64,000 bases of DNA from Gadus chalcogrammus (taxonomy: Eukaryota; Chordata; Actinopteri; Gadiformes; Gadidae). Positions within the stretch are counted from its first letter, which is position 1. Each line of letters starts with the position of its first letter. This document shows, piece by piece, positions 35,376-48,150 of the stretch. The stretch is taken from NCBI RefSeq assembly GCF_026213295.1, contig NC_079415.1, forward strand, positions 19,934,980-19,998,979, written 5' to 3'. The notes beneath the pieces are model-generated. The model had not been told where the DNA came from. It saw only the letters and a list, made by a program, of their open reading frames with translations, and made no database searches. Both the position numbers and the translations under genes were made by a program.

Positions 35376-35385
35376 GTAAGTAAGC

Positions 35386-36054
35386 AGACACAAATGGGCA
35401 TTCTCATGTGGTGGGGGAGGGGGGTTCTCTTTTATGCAGGCTGGTACGCCCCCTTCTTCTTCTTCTTCTTCATCGCCTTTCTTGCTGAAATGTATTAAAA
35501 TGTCAAAGTATACTACTCCGACTCCTTAATCCGTAATCCGACTCCGATTGACTTGATTTTCTTCATCTCCGACTCCGACCATTAAAAGTTCTCCGTCGGG
35601 ATGTCGGATAAGCAATGCAATTCGCCGCCCTTATATGTTGACTACAAACCATGTAAAAAGTGTTGTAAATAAACTTCCAAAGCTTTTCAAATCGTATTTG
35701 GTGTTTATTGGTCTTTAATGTGGAAAGTAAACAATGTACAAAGTAAATAAGGTGCAAAGTCAAACCGGAGGACCAATCACAGCGCTTGCCATCTCTGTTG
35801 CGTCGACGGAGAGTGTCTCCGACAGGCTCTCCGGCTACGGAGAGGGCTCTCATTGTCTACAGCACTCTACGGAGGACTGTAAACCGGCCTAACTTAGACC
35901 ATCAACACCGGCGCCCTTCTTCGCACGGCTGTCAACATCCGGAACATTCGCTAGTTAGATTTTCTCAAACAGAAGTTAAAAGATCTAGTAGTAAGTACGG
36001 GTAGCATAGAACTAACGTTAGCCAAGGGAGGCTCCATTTTTCTAAATCAAAATA
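35386..36054. other. no gene recognised
   Basis: It has a (CTT)n run near 35452-35474 and repeated ACTCCGACTCC units (35513-35580) typical of a hAT-like terminus. No complete element was delimited. Confidence 0.45.
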
Positions 36055-38165
36055 TAGCTGCGAGCGGCAATGTGGGGGTCAAGCATATTGGGACTTGATA
36101 AACTAATTTTGCTGGACGGACGTAATCGGCTAGGTGGCTACATGACGACCGTCTCGGTAATCGTAATACCGACAGCCGGTGGGATGAGCATTATGCGAGT
36201 ACGCGTCAATGTTTACCAAATGGGAAAATGACCCCACCTAGAGGTAAGGGCGCAATACAGTCTGCCTGACAGAACAAATGTCACAAATACATAGGGGTAT
36301 TCGGAACAATATCCCTAAAAGAGACACAATGTAAACAAGCATCCGTTCTGGAGGTGGTTCGTGAAGCATCTAATCCAGTGGGAATTGCAGTTTATATTGT
36401 AAGTGGGCGGAATGGTAAATATAGTCATTGTTGCAATATACATTAAGTACCGCTTGTGCACCGCTTGAGCGCTGTTCAGCGCAACTGACATTGATATAAA
36501 TGAAGTAGTGTTCTGATTGTATGCTGTATGTCAGATGTACATGATGATTGAATATGATTGATATGTTATCAGTTTTATATAACACAGTATATGATATGAC
36601 CATGAAAAAATACATATGATTAGATTTTACTGACAATGAAAGTTATTGGCAAATGTTTATCACAATGAAAATACATTGAAGTTGCTTCCTAAGGGCTGGA
36701 ATAGACTTTCTGCTAACAACGCACCCCTAAAAGTCAAATCACATCAAATTATTTGGGCATCATCAGGATAGGGTCATAAGACTATGATCCAAGTTTGGTT
36801 TGGATGCATGAAGGCCTTACAGAGATATGAGCTCACTTCCTGTTTGATGTGCCCCTGAGGTCAAAGGTCACCAAATAGTTTGGATGTTCCCAGAATGATG
36901 TCATGATTCTATGTACCAAGTTTGGCTATGATATGTTAAAGAAGTGCTGAGAACAGGCTTACTTCCTGTTTGGCTGCTTTGCCGTCAAGTTAGATTGGCT
37001 GTCACGGCGGTTTTTTTTAATTTGAGAAAGCTGTTTGACACATTTGTTCAGCTTGGTCTGAAGATCATATATGCCAAGTTTATGAAGATTGGACATAATT
37101 TGTGGCCTGTGGAAATGTACAACTGATTTTGACAACTTTCAACATGGCGGCCAAGTTCTGATGTTGCCATGAGAAATAATTTATAAGCTATATGGGGAGG
37201 TCTGACAGTATCATCAGACATTGAAAATAAGTTTGAAATGTACTCATGTGAAGAGAGAGGAGTTAAAACACGTCTTCATTAATTATAGCGCCCCCTAGAG
37301 GTCAATGGTCACCAAATTCATTGAGTGTCCCCATGATGATGTTATGGGTCTATGTACCAAGGTTGGTTATGATATGTCAAAGCGTTGCTGAGAAATTGGC
37401 TTACTTACTATTTGCCGGCTTCGCGGTCAAATATGATTGGCTGTCACGGATATTTCTGCAAGAAATAATATACTAGCTATATGGGGAGGTCTGATAGTAT
37501 CATTGAAAATAGGTTTGAAATATACTCATGTGAAGAGAGAGGAGTTAAATCACATCTACATTAATAACAGCGCCCCCTAGAGGCCAAAGGTCACCAGATT
37601 CATTGGGTGACCCCATGATGATGTCATGGGTCTATGTACCAAGGTTGGTTATGATATGTCAAAGGGCTGCTGAGATATCGGCTTACTTCCTGTTTGGCGA
37701 CTTGGCGGTCAAATTTGATTGGCTGTAGCGGGCAAACGGTTTTGAATTTGAAAAAATCTATTCTATGTTTTTTATCAAGCATGGCCTGAATACCATGTGT
37801 GCCAAGTTTCGAGATGATTGGAGAACATTTGTGATAGGAGATGCATTTTGAAGGTTTTTGACATAAACCAAGATGGCGGAAAATCCATCATGGCACAAAA
37901 TGACGTCATAGGGTGCTTTGAACTCGGCTTGGACCAAGGCTTCCAATGATCCCTTGTTTGTGAATATTGGACGAATGGGTCGAAAGTTATGAACATGAAT
38001 GCATGTCCAACTTTGACCTGATGGTGGCGCTAGAGCTGATGAGCTAGCGACCTCAAATTTGCTTCATGGGCTAATGGGACTGCCATAGACTCCCATGGCA
38101 GGAAAATAATAAGAAAATGTACGAAAACAATAGGTTGTCTCGCAGCTTCGCTGCTTGACCCCCAA
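36055..38165. repeat. interspersed repeat with internal tandem units
   Basis: The outer ends are roughly inverted (GTGGGGGTCAAGCA at 36070 and TGCTTGACCCCCA at 38152). The interior has at least three diverged units of about 285 bp with GGTCACCAAATTCATTG, GTCTATGTACCAAG and CTTACTTCCTGTTTG. This family is common in fish genomes. No coding potential. Confidence 0.8.
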
Positions 38166-38584
38166 TGAGGTAAAATTGCCATTAAGGAAGGAAGGATAGT
38201 ATGCCTTGCGACTATGCTTCGCAGTATGCCTTGCGAAACCCAGTATGCTTTTCGAGACACTTCATGATTGGTTGATGAAACACTACCAGGAACGCCTAAT
38301 GGGCGTTCTTGTGTCATAACCGAAACGCCCAAGCCTGCAACTGGACCCTTCTCAACCTATCACCCCTACCTTTTGAGGTCCTTAAAGGGTCGATTTTAAG
38401 ATGGCTTGTAATCACAATCACACCTGGTGGTAAAATATTTAAAGCAATGAGCTTAAGGTAAATACAATTTAGAGATCTTTTTTTTTACGGAAAAAACACA
38501 TTTAAATCTTAACCCTGGGGCAAACTTACTCATGTAACACCAAACAGAAAAGGTAATCTCTCCTGCCAGATGATAGGGCAGTCA

Positions 38585-38668
38585 CTCTAGGAAAGACGTA
38601 AGTAGTATAGTCATCCAATATCTGGGAAGTGACCCTCAAACTTTACAACCTACTACCTCACCCCAAAG
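38585..38668 (-). ncRNA. let-7: let-7 microRNA precursor (let-7a-like)
   Basis: A let-7 family microRNA, a conserved post-transcriptional repressor in differentiation. The 5p arm is 38660-38639 on the minus strand. It has the full seed TGAGGTAG and is identical to let-7a at 21 of 22 positions; base 18 is A instead of T. The 3p arm, 38610-38591 (CTATACTACTTACGTCTTTC), resembles let-7a-3p but is one base shorter. I traced a near-continuous stem with A7 bulged, a U.U mismatch at 14 and an A.A mismatch at 18, and a loop of about 28 nt. It lies between atxn10 and ppara on the same strand, as in human. Expression is not known from the sequence. Confidence 0.9.
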
Positions 38669-39190
38669 GACTGCTCTCCTCAGACACCCTGAGGGGCACC
38701 TCTTCAAGGTGCAAGGACCCCAAGAACCTATAGGAGGAAAGTTGACTGAAATTAGGTTTTAATAATAGCCACAATTTTACTCATCCTAAATTATTCATAA
38801 CATGCTGGAGAATACAAATTTCAACATCATTCATTTGTTTACTTACAACATACTGCATATCATTAATATATCACAAATCATCATCATCCTCATTTCATTC
38901 AATGGTCTGAACCTCTCACATAACAATTCAAGAACAATTATAATGAGGTATAAATGCAGTAAGTAGTTATATTTCAGATATTTAAATGTAGTATGTTAAA
39001 TATTTTAATGTCATTTTATTGTCTGTCATTTCAAGAAATTATTCTAGATTGGATCGCCCTCCCGGGCCAATCACAGCCCCCCTTGTATCCCTGGTCCAAA
39101 CAAAGTGAAATGAGATTGCTAATTGGGTTAATTGCCTGCTATCAGTTGGATGAAGAGATCGAGAAGAAGGCAGAGCCATTGGCTGTATGC
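38669..39190. other. region upstream of let-7 hairpin, no gene recognised
   Basis: Probably part of the let-7 primary transcript or its promoter side. No TATA box or CpG cluster could be called. Confidence 0.35.

Positions 39191-39191
<1 letters not shown>

Positions 39192-39263
<72 letters not shown>
39192..39263 (+). repeat. (CA)36 microsatellite
   Basis: An uninterrupted CA run. Confidence 0.97.
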
Positions 39264-39266
<3 letters not shown>

Positions 39267-39334
39267 TAACTTTATGACATTTGCCCTTAAATAAGTGAAT
39301 ATGTTCACTATGGAGCAGTAATATAATGTAATAT

Positions 39335-39900
39335 GCTGTATCCTATTTCATTTATTTAGCTGACACTTTTGTTCAAAGCAGCTTACAATTAGTGCCTTTA
39401 GCAATAAAGATACAGCAAAGAAATTGCAAGAAGCATGCAAATATAAAGACAACTTTTTTTTTCTAATAATAATATTGTTATTATCATACATTTACTTTTA
39501 AACTGCATATGATGTACTTGAACATATTTGTTAGGGTATGTAGGGTTTAGGCTTTCCTGATGTCAGTGGGAAGCTAAATAAGTAAATATTCAAGATTTTG
39601 TTGAGCGGCGGCTAGGGTCCCCTCATAGTGAGCGAGTAGTCGTCACAGAGCAAAGTGGACTGGCTGGGGTGTATGGTTTGATAATGGCCTGGATGTAGAA
39701 TGGCCCAGGGCAGTTCAAAGCATGGTAGGCAAGCACCAGTGACTTGAATTGGATTCGAGCAGCCAACAACAGTAGCCAGTGCAGGGTGCAGAGGAGTTGT
39801 GTAAAAATGGAGAACTTGGGTAAGTCGAAGAGACCAGCCGAGTTGCTGCATTCTGGATGAGATGCTGAGAACGAATGGCAAATGGTTAGAGCGCGAGGAC
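39335..39900 (-). pseudogene. LINE 3' fragment
   Basis: The 3' end has the fish repeat TTTATTTAGCTGACACTTTT. The minus-strand frame gives LHWLLLLAARIQFKSLVLAY and HALNCPG, which resemble the LHWLPV..RI.FK.L...YKALN end of L2/CR1-type RTs. Confidence 0.65.
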
Positions 39901-39907
39901 GTGGAGG

Positions 39908-40030
39908 CAGTGTTGCCAGATTGGGCAGTTTTTCTCCCTCAATTGGACAACTTTTTACGACGTTCGGGCAGCGTTGCCAGATTGGGCGATTTCCTCACCC
40001 AATTGGACAACTTTTAATAACGTTAGGCTG
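39908..40030. mobile_element. fragment with CAGTGTTGCCAGATTGGGC motifs
   Basis: Two tandem copies of GTTGCCAGATTGGGC followed by CAATTGGACAAC. The same terminus is found at about 50754 and, inverted, at about 50850, 52470 and 54950. Confidence 0.65.
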
Positions 40031-40177
40031 GAAAATGAGCATAAGGCGAGTAGGCCTACATACAATTTCGGCTATTTCAGATACTTCAGTTCAATTCATT
40101 TTACATTTCTGCATTTTTAGCAATGCTTTGCGCTTTTCATTCAGCTGTCAATTTATTTGTCAACCTTTATTTGTCAA

Positions 40178-40211
<34 letters not shown>

Positions 40212-42117
40212 ATGGTATGCATGTTTACATTGTTTACTCCATTTAGACTTTTGAACTCTGTTCAAATCCCTTCACTTGATTGAAGCCATTTAACGTTTCT
40301 TTATGACTTAATCTATGTGGCTTTATTAAAAAATATTTTCATCCTCACTTTGTACTACAGCACCAAATTTTCTAGTTCTTAATGTGCTCACTTGCTGTAG
40401 CCTGTATGTATGTGTGTGTGTCAGTTCTAGTGCTACCACTTTGTACAGTTGATAACATACAACAATAAATATTATTTTTAAGAATAAATGTGCCTCCTGC
40501 TTGAGCTGAATTGGGCCAGGCCTATACTACTGTATTTTGTTACATTTTATATCGGTCGTTACTTGGGGAGACAAATATTTTCTGAGGTGGTACGCAGTAT
40601 AAAATGTTTGAGAACCACTGCTCCACCATAATCCGAGCTCCTACTAGGCAGAGTGATCATCCTTTCAGAGCGTCTTGTCTCATCTTTTTCAATTTCACAC
40701 CAAAACAAAGCAACAAACAAATCGAAACGTATTGTTAGTTTACAATTTATTTGAATGCACCAAGTATGTTCTCAAACGGCATCAGATACACACATCACGT
40801 AAATTTAGCTTTCCAACGGTTAAGGCACACATACATTAAAGCCGAGGCCCGCCGATGAACTAACACTGGCGTACAGCTGAAGAATGCAGTGGGAAAGTGA
40901 ACGGTGGTAGCGAGCTTGTTAGGTTAACATGCCACTCACTAAAAAGCACAGCCGGGAACCAGGCAGGTGTTCTGTTAGCCGTCTGCCATACTGGCCGCCG
41001 GAACTACTGACGCTCCCTACAGCCGGCCCATAGTGTTAACACGTATAGTCATTAATGATGGGATCCAGTGAAAACAGGGTAGTGCGGGGCGTGTGTGGAT
41101 GTGTTGGGTATGATGACAATTTTATTCTGCAGTTTAATGGCTCCACTCCCCTAGGTAGAAACTACTGTCCACCACTCCATACCGATCCCAAACCACAGCA
41201 ACTGGTGAGGAGACAGGAGTGTACATGGTGGCATTGCCATGTCCAAATGCACAATAAGCATGAGAAGAGCTGCCATATAATAGAAAAGGTAAGGCTGGAA
41301 TAATATGTTGTGTTTAGTATTCAGTACGTATGGAATGGAGCTTATTGAGAGCAAATATGAGACTTTAGAAATAAATATGACATTGTTAGTATTAACACTT
41401 TCTAAATGTCTAATGTTTTTGCTCCTTATCTACATTGCATGCCATACAGGCTTTATAACCTGGTAATACATTCTAGTTAAGGTAAATATCCTAGTCCTAG
41501 TTAAGTGCAATGATTCAGAATAGCCTGTTTAGAGAATGGGTCCAGGATCAGACTTAAAATACAGGTCAATAATAATAATAAATAGGTAATGTAATGTGAG
41601 CAGGTTCGTATGTTGGTTGCATAGCTGACAGTATGGAATTATATTATTCAAGTCAGAGTCATAAAACAGTGATAATGAACGTTAAAGTATCATCAATTAA
41701 GATAAAATGTTACTTTATTCAACCTGTGTGAGATTAATAAAGCATTATTATATTTCAAGAAAAAGCAAAAGGAAGTGTTGTCTCTGGATTAGGCCCTTAT
41801 TCCAGAGAAAGAATATTCTTCACTACAGAGTAGAGAGGGTGCTTAACCTCTGGTAGAAGCTGCTTCGAGACCATTGGGCGACCCATGGGTCGGCTGCTTA
41901 CGAAACACAACCTGGCCCAGATCAGACTGCTGTTGTGGGGTTCTGATAGCTTTGCACATGACCCTCCTCGAGTCATTAGCTCAGAACCGCAGAACAAATC
42001 ACATAGCCTAAATAACATAGCCACTACACCTAGGGGCTATGTTGGCACCATGTTATTGATGTTTGGATGGCACACTGACTGGCACTCCCTCTCTCCATAC
42101 CTCGGGCTAGCTCTCTA
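40031..42117. other. intergenic, no gene recognised
   Basis: It includes a poly(T) tract (40180-40207) and a hAT-like right end TGTTTGAGAACCACTG at 40605-40620 without a found partner. The short ORF at 41055-41303 has no recognisable domain. Confidence 0.5.
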
Positions 42118-42123
42118 TTTATT
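42118..42123 (-). terminator. putative atxn10 polyadenylation signal
   Basis: AATAAA on the minus strand about 120 bp downstream of the atxn10 stop codon. The short 3' UTR this implies is an inference; later signals could also be used. Confidence 0.5.
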
Positions 42124-42242
42124 CACCTCCATCTCTGTTCTTCCTCTCTTTGCCTCCCTCCATCTTACTCCCTCTCATCCCGTTTGTCTCTCTCCATGTC
42201 TCTCACTAGCTCCTTTCCTCCCACCCTCTCCCTCTATCCCTG

Positions 42243-42424
42243 TCAGTGTTTCTTTGTTGTTTTGAGCAGCAGTGCTCCATCTCTCTTCTCTACGTCAAGG
42301 CCCAGCTCACTGAGTGCCGAGTAGTCAGCATTGCCACGGCGATCCATGGCGGCCACCAGTGCCTGGTTCTCTTGGTTTTGTTCCAGAATGTTCCTGATGG
42401 CGAAGATGGCCCATTGGCTAATGA
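42243..42424 (-). CDS. atxn10: atxn10 last coding exon with stop
   Basis: The terminal coding exon. After the acceptor GTGTGCAG it reads (F)ISQWAIFAIRNILEQNQENQ, then LSELGLDVEKRDGALLLKTT and ends KKH-stop (TGA at 42245-42243). Human ends ...VEKKGEKLILKSTRDTPKP, so the fish tail is a few residues shorter. A minus-strand AATAAA lies at 42123-42118, about 120 bp past the stop, and is the likely poly(A) signal. Together the seven exons give 310 codons plus stop. All junction phases agree, which argues for a functional gene. Confidence 0.95.
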
Positions 42425-42618
42425 CTGCACACTTCGTAAAGGAAAACAAGCGGAAAATCAGACATTTCAAGGTGCATGAAAGACTTGAAATGTCCAGAGA
42501 TAATACATTTAGAAACAAGCTTGCTATGTTAAATATCTTTACTATTAGTTAAAAGTAGCAGTAAATAATATATTGATATGAATCTATGAAATATCTTATA
42601 CTCTAAGGTAAAGGATAC

Positions 42619-42682
42619 AGGGGTTGTTGCTGTCTATGCTGCAGTTGTCCAATATCAGAGGGATGCCGTCAAGTTCTCTGAC
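42619..42682 (-). CDS. atxn10: atxn10 exon 11 (by count)
   Basis: A short 64-bp exon, too short for ordinary ORF scanning. It reads VRELDGIPLILDNCSIDSNN-P plus one base, against human VNELDGIPLILDNCNLDDSNP, the most conserved part of the protein. The acceptor is CCTTTTAG and the donor is GTATCC. Its phase joins to F-I-S-Q-W in the last exon. Confidence 0.96.
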
Positions 42683-45364
42683 CTAAAAGGAATGAAGATC
42701 ACAGTGATGCCATTTCAGTGTGGAAGGTAGCCTAAACTATGGATGGCAGCCTAGACTAGAACATGTGCACAGTAGAGCACAGACCTCTGCCAAGGCCAGC
42801 GCCTTGAAGAGCCCCCTTCAGTAACATATCCAAACCTTAAGATTCATGGCCCAGGGAGGTTCACCAAATAGGTGTGAGCAACCTCCCCATGACGAAGATC
42901 CTGATTGTACAGTTTGCCATCATCAAGCTATTGCTAGTACGCTATGGTACTCAGTTATCATGGACACTGCACTGCCAGTGCTGCTCACAGAGACCCACAG
43001 TTGAGTCTACGGGACATTCTGAAACGTTTTGGGAGACTTGGATGAGTTTTGGAACAAATCTGTTTTGTGTGTTCAGCTATGTTGGAAGCTTTTGTGTCTT
43101 GTCTGATTGAACTTGCAAAGTCTGAGAGCATTGGCATCTGAGGATTGGAGCCATTGGATACTCTGATTGGTTGTGTGCTAGCAAATCAATGCGGTGTGTG
43201 GGAGGGGGGAAGTGACGTTGCTAAACAAACCACTTAAACAGCATTTTTTTGGATATTATGAATGATATCCATATTTTGGATAAATACAAATAATGAGCCA
43301 ATACTGTGTGTGCTTTGTTTTTCTAATCTGATAATCTATGGCCGGCGACGGTGCGTCGACTGCAAAAATTCGTCAACATAGTCTACTGCAAAGATTTGAA
43401 GAAAAGCTAGACGCTAATCGCTATAGACGCCATAGTTTAAGATGGATGAAGAAGAAATCAAACTTCAAGAATAGCAGTCAGCGGCAGAATACTCGCAGCA
43501 GTACGAGCTGACTGAGATTGAAAATAATGTGTTTTGGTTTGAGTGTTAGGAAAGAGATGGACTTATTATCCCTATGGTTACAAACCACGGCAACTTTTTG
43601 AAACTTATTTAGTACCGTTGTATGTGATGCTAGTGGCGAATAAACACAGTAGAAACTTGTGGATTTGTTCTTCAGTAGGCATATTGGAGAAAGCTACCTA
43701 ACCAGGGCAGTTTGTATGCCTTCACTTTTGTTGGACAAACCAAGATACAGCTATGGGAGCTGTTAACAATTGTTACAATTATAATGGATGTCATTCACTG
43801 TGTCCAAGCCGTGAGGCGGCAAGTTGAACAAAAATCATGGCTGATTTACTTGTCATTACAATGTCATTGTCATGGCATTTATTGATAACTATTAACCTGG
43901 GATATGCAAACCGGACAGATCCTTTAATGCCAGCGCACATAAAGAAATAATTCAGCTATTTGTGGCCATTCCACCTTGTTTGCTAAGGTACTTTCTATTA
44001 TTAATTGACTTTTTCTCTTTATGCTTATAAAACCATTCATAAGCTAACACCTACATTATCATACATTTTCTATTTTTCCTATGCCAGAATAAAAATTTGC
44101 AGCAGTATGTTTTCAACTTTTTGAAACTTATTTAGTACCGTTGTATGAAATTTTGCCGCACACCTACTATACGTGTCCGGGAAGCCTAACACTTACAAAG
44201 ACATTAAATAAAGAGCCGCCCAGACAGAGCTTCAAAATCCACACACACTGTGGCTTTATAGTATAGCTAAACTTTCTCTCAGATGCCGCAGCCAACCACT
44301 GCCAAGAGCTCCACACGTCCACACAAACCATGCAGCCGGTGCACCCTCTGTCTTAACATCTGAGGGTCTCGGAAAAGGCACTAAGTCGGAAAAGGCACTC
44401 AGACGACACAAACAGAACGCAACCTGCGTTTGTATTGGAACGTTCACGCCGTGTTTTTGGAATAATGCCAAAAGATGTCTAAATTGGGGACTTATATCAG
44501 TAACCGTGATAGAATGGCATTGATTACTATGTTGACATTCATATACGACAAATGACCACGTCTAAAATAAAATTGAAATCGTTTTTGGATTACTGAAGAC
44601 TGGACAGCGGTGGGAACATATATGTTTGTTATGCCTTGTTTGATATCGCTTGTGTGCGTTTCTTCAGGAACAACCTTCAAGGTGCAGGGATCATGGGTTA
44701 CAAAATGGATTCAATTGGTTTAGTAGGATCTGTTGTGAAACCAGATACAGGTGGATTTCTGACCACAAGTTGACCTCGGAGTAGGTGCCGAGTGCAGGGT
44801 ATGGGGCGCTGATCCACAAGTGTTCTGCACCACAGTGCCTCTAGGAGGAGCCCCACTGTGAGTTGATGATATGGACGGTCAGCCTCCTACTACCCTGATG
44901 TGACCAAGCTGCAGGTTAGGTACATGTATCCATGTATTTAGTCAACCCATCCAGCTATAGCTACTGAAGTCCCATGTTGTTGTCTGCCCAAATAAATGAT
45001 TCTTGGGCCAGCGGTCTTGCCATGCTGGCATGGATGTTTTGTACTTGAACGATTGTAATCACAAAACCTTAAAATCGATTGTCAAATCTTAACACTGCCT
45101 AATTTACTTTAATTAATATATACCGATCATAACCTACTACAAACAAAATGACCAAACCACCAGAATTGCCTAACATAGTATTCTACGTAAACTGGCTCGT
45201 ACCCTGCATAGATAGATAGCAGAAGAAGACTTGCATCTGCTTTGAGTCTGCTTTTGTTTTAATGTAATACACAAATATATACAACAACGTATGATGACAA
45301 CATAATGACTTCTACATGAGTTATTATCTTATATCCATCTACCCATCCACATCCCCCCACGGAC
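42683..45364 (-). other. atxn10 intron 10 (by count), no gene seen
   Basis: A 2.7-kb intron. The only structure seen is a direct repeat of about 36 bp beginning CAACTTTTTGAAACTTATTT, at about 43590 and 44112. Scattered ORFs here lack codon or domain signal. Confidence 0.6.
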
Positions 45365-45540
45365 CTGGTTTTGGTTGAAGGGGTGACGATGGCAGAGGTT
45401 CCCAATGAGTCGGATGAGATGGGCCTTGAAGCTGACGGAAGGGGAGGAAGGGTCACCTCCTCCAGAGGAGGAGAAGTTCTGGGAGGAGCTGAAGACGTTC
45501 TTACTGGCCTTACCCAGAGCATGAACCTCCTGTAGGAGAG
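45365..45540 (-). CDS. atxn10: atxn10 exon 10 (by count), start of the ataxin-10 C-terminal domain
   Basis: A 176-bp coding exon. Two bases complete an Ala codon, then it reads LLQEVHALGKASKNVFSSSQ, a serine/glycine-rich variable part, then FKAHLIRLIGNLCHRHPFNQ. The match to human LLRVIHVAGKETTNIFS...FKSHLIRLIGNLCYKNKDNQ is close and lies in the family's conserved C-terminal domain. The acceptor is CTCTGCAG (an alternative AG at CTACAG 9 bp later would break the frame). The donor GTCCGT is weak. It leaves in phase 0. Confidence 0.94.
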
Positions 45541-46279
45541 CTGCAGAGGAGGGGGAGAGTGAGGCAAGGGGTGGCACCTGGTTAGAGCTGGCAGTAGGCA
45601 GGACATGATGCAAAAAGTACGCTGTGGAAATCCTAATGTTTTTGTTTACAGTACATTGTAAATGGCTGAAGAGAGTACTGACTCATCAATAATGTGTAAT
45701 GTAAAGCTGTTTTTGCATTGATAAACAACATTTATTTGGATGTATCCACAATATAATTCTCTTCTGGGTTCTGATTTGGTTGATCCTGAATGAACTGATT
45801 GGGATACTTGCATTGTAACATAATAATAATAATGTATACTTTATTTGTCAGACAGGTCTGCAATTTGTTTTGTGTAAATTTATTTGCTCCATTGTGTCTT
45901 AACACATACTACATGTAACATTAATTGTCCATAGTGTACATTGCAGTTTTCATCACACACCACAAACAGAAAACAGAAAAACACAAACACATAGAAGACA
46001 CAAACATAAAACATAAAAGTCCCTTGACCTTCTCTTTGAGCTAGAGATTGATTCTGTGTTGAGCATGTGGATTGATTGATGCACAAAAGAGTGTTTCAGT
46101 TTGATCTTGTTAAAATTGGGTACACTGATTCTGCACTTCGATGGTAACAGTTTGTATTGTTTGTTTCAGACATGGCTACTGTTAGAGACGATGTTGTTAG
46201 CCAACCTTAACATGGTTTTATCATGTTTCGTATATTGTCTGGAGGGGATGCCCCACAATATTGGAGCAGATTTTTATAT
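45541..46279. other. atxn10 large intron, 3' end; no gene recognised
   Basis: AT-rich, with a short (ATA)n run at 45820. Confidence 0.5.
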
Positions 46280-46885
46280 ATTTTTTTATTTGTCTTTCAA
46301 GGTTGTAGACAGAGTCTTGTACCATACAATATTACAGTATTGTAAAATGCTCATGAGTGAGGTGAAGAATAAATGAAGAATTTGACTGCTCGCCCCAAAG
46401 GATCTGAGGCGGTGGAGAAAGTATATCCTTGGTTTTGTTCTCTTGCAGACCAAGTCTACATGGTCTTTGGGCTTTAAAGGCATTCACTAAATGCCGCCTG
46501 TGTGTTAGTTCTGCATCCTTCAAACTGGTTTTGAGCAGGATTTCCTTGAGTTATTTATGTTCTTAATGTCCTTTGTCACATATGATTTATTATTGGGGTA
46601 AATTTTAACCTCCTTATTAGGGACAAGTAGTTTAACACAAAAGTTGATGTAATCATTTATAACAGTCGTCCCATCAACTGAATCATGATGAAAGATTTTC
46701 CAGTCTGTCAAATCAAAGCAGGCTTTCAGCTGTTGCCTACTTCCATTTGACCATTTCCTGATCATCTTTTTTACTGGTTTGTTTATTTTGAGTTTTGTTT
46801 TGTAAGATGGAATCATGTGCAAAACGTTATGATCCGATTGTAGCATAGGTGGCTCACACTTAAAGGCCCAATATGCAGGACCGGG
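46280..46885 (-). pseudogene. CR1/Rex1-like LINE fragment, interrupted
   Basis: Minus-strand reading: CEPPMLQSDHNVLHMIPSY (endonuclease SDH motif), ACFDLTDWKIFHHDSVDG and KEVKIYPNNKSYVTKDIKNI (endonuclease-RT linker). An internal deletion joins this to CKRTKPRIYFLHRLRSFGAS, FTSLMSILQYC at the RT C-terminus. The LINE is broken upstream by the TTAA element at 46860. Confidence 0.8.
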
Positions 46886-48150
46886 CATTTCTTCGCTGTT
46901 TTCTTGGTTTGGCACGCACATTTATCTACACAGCGCCCCCTACAGTTTCGCAGTAGATATTTTACAACACTGTCGTAACAACTCGTTGACGACCCTTCCC
47001 CATGCACCTCTACGCGAGCCATGTGCATTTGTTTTCAAGGAAGCCGGCGAATGTCCGAAGTAAATGTTCATAAAGTGTAGGCAAAGTTATACATTTTTAA
47101 AATGGTGTATTTGTATTGCAATAAACATAAATCCATAATTTTTTAAAGTTGACGGGGAGAATTGATATCCTAGATTATAATTGTTTTATCTTAAGTTGAA
47201 CAGAACAATCTGTGTAAAGGTACGGCCACACCAACGGCGTTACTCGTGTTTGGGGCGTCGAAAATCTGCATTTTTGCATAGGCAACCATTGGTATAGGCA
47301 CGTAGACGCGTTACACGCGTTGAAGCGTCGCGGGAGTGTTGGCCAACATAATAATCTAAATAAACAAGAACCTGGATTCGGAGATTCAGCCTGTATCTGG
47401 GGGACGAGACAGACGAACAGCAAAACACCCATGGAAACAAAAGTGTTTATATGGTTGCAACCAAGCAAGCTAGAAACATACAGTGCTCACAACAAAACGG
47501 TCAAGAAAACACATTTTTACAGGGCTCACAACAAAATGGTTGAGCAAACACATTTGTACAGAGACTATCAACATCAAGAATACCACGAAGACAAAGTTCA
47601 CCCAAGGCACTGGTGTAGTCCAGGGTATACGCGGGCATACGGCGTGTACCCACTTATTTTTCAGTCATCATTGCGTATACCCACTTCTAAATCCCCCAGA
47701 TTTGCACCATTCAGTAGTATCTGCAAGCCAAATTCCCCACTTTTTTGCATTCACACCAAACGCGACGGGGCGACAAGATCCCATAAAAGTGAATGTAGAG
47801 ACGCGTATCGGGCGAATTTTTCGCGAGAGAAAACCGCCGACAAGTTTTTATTTGTCGCGCCACACTTTCGCCGTGACACAGGCGAGGCGCGTTCACGAGG
47901 ATTGTGCATGCGAAAAATTCCGCTCGAGTTTAAAATATTTCATCTTTGACGCAAATTTCACGTGATGACAGCCACATCAGCCGTGCAACAGCCGGACGTG
48001 GCCACTGAGTGACATTTGTAATGTAACGCAGCCAATCAACGCAATTCGAACCGTTCAAACTCAGTGCAGTGCAGTCCGGGTGTGAACTGCAGTCCATGGA
48101 GGAGAAAGTGATTGTCTGCCGGTTTGCGACTCCCGGAGCTCTCATACACA

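Larger units (their letters stand above)
29716..35385 (+). mobile_element. RTE-like LINE split by an L2 insertion
   Basis: The 5' part is at 29716-29888 and the 3' part at 34437-35385, ending in a (GTAA)n tail AGTAAGTAAGTAAG. The two parts join in sense across the L2 at 29889-34436. Confidence 0.8.

Noticed and set aside
41055..41303. 82-codon ORF near the end of atxn10
   Set aside because: No recognisable motif, and it does not splice to neighbours.
47320..47949. 209-codon plus-strand ORF
   Set aside because: It crosses three element boundaries (half MITE, P2 body, hAT start at 47608) and has no domain.
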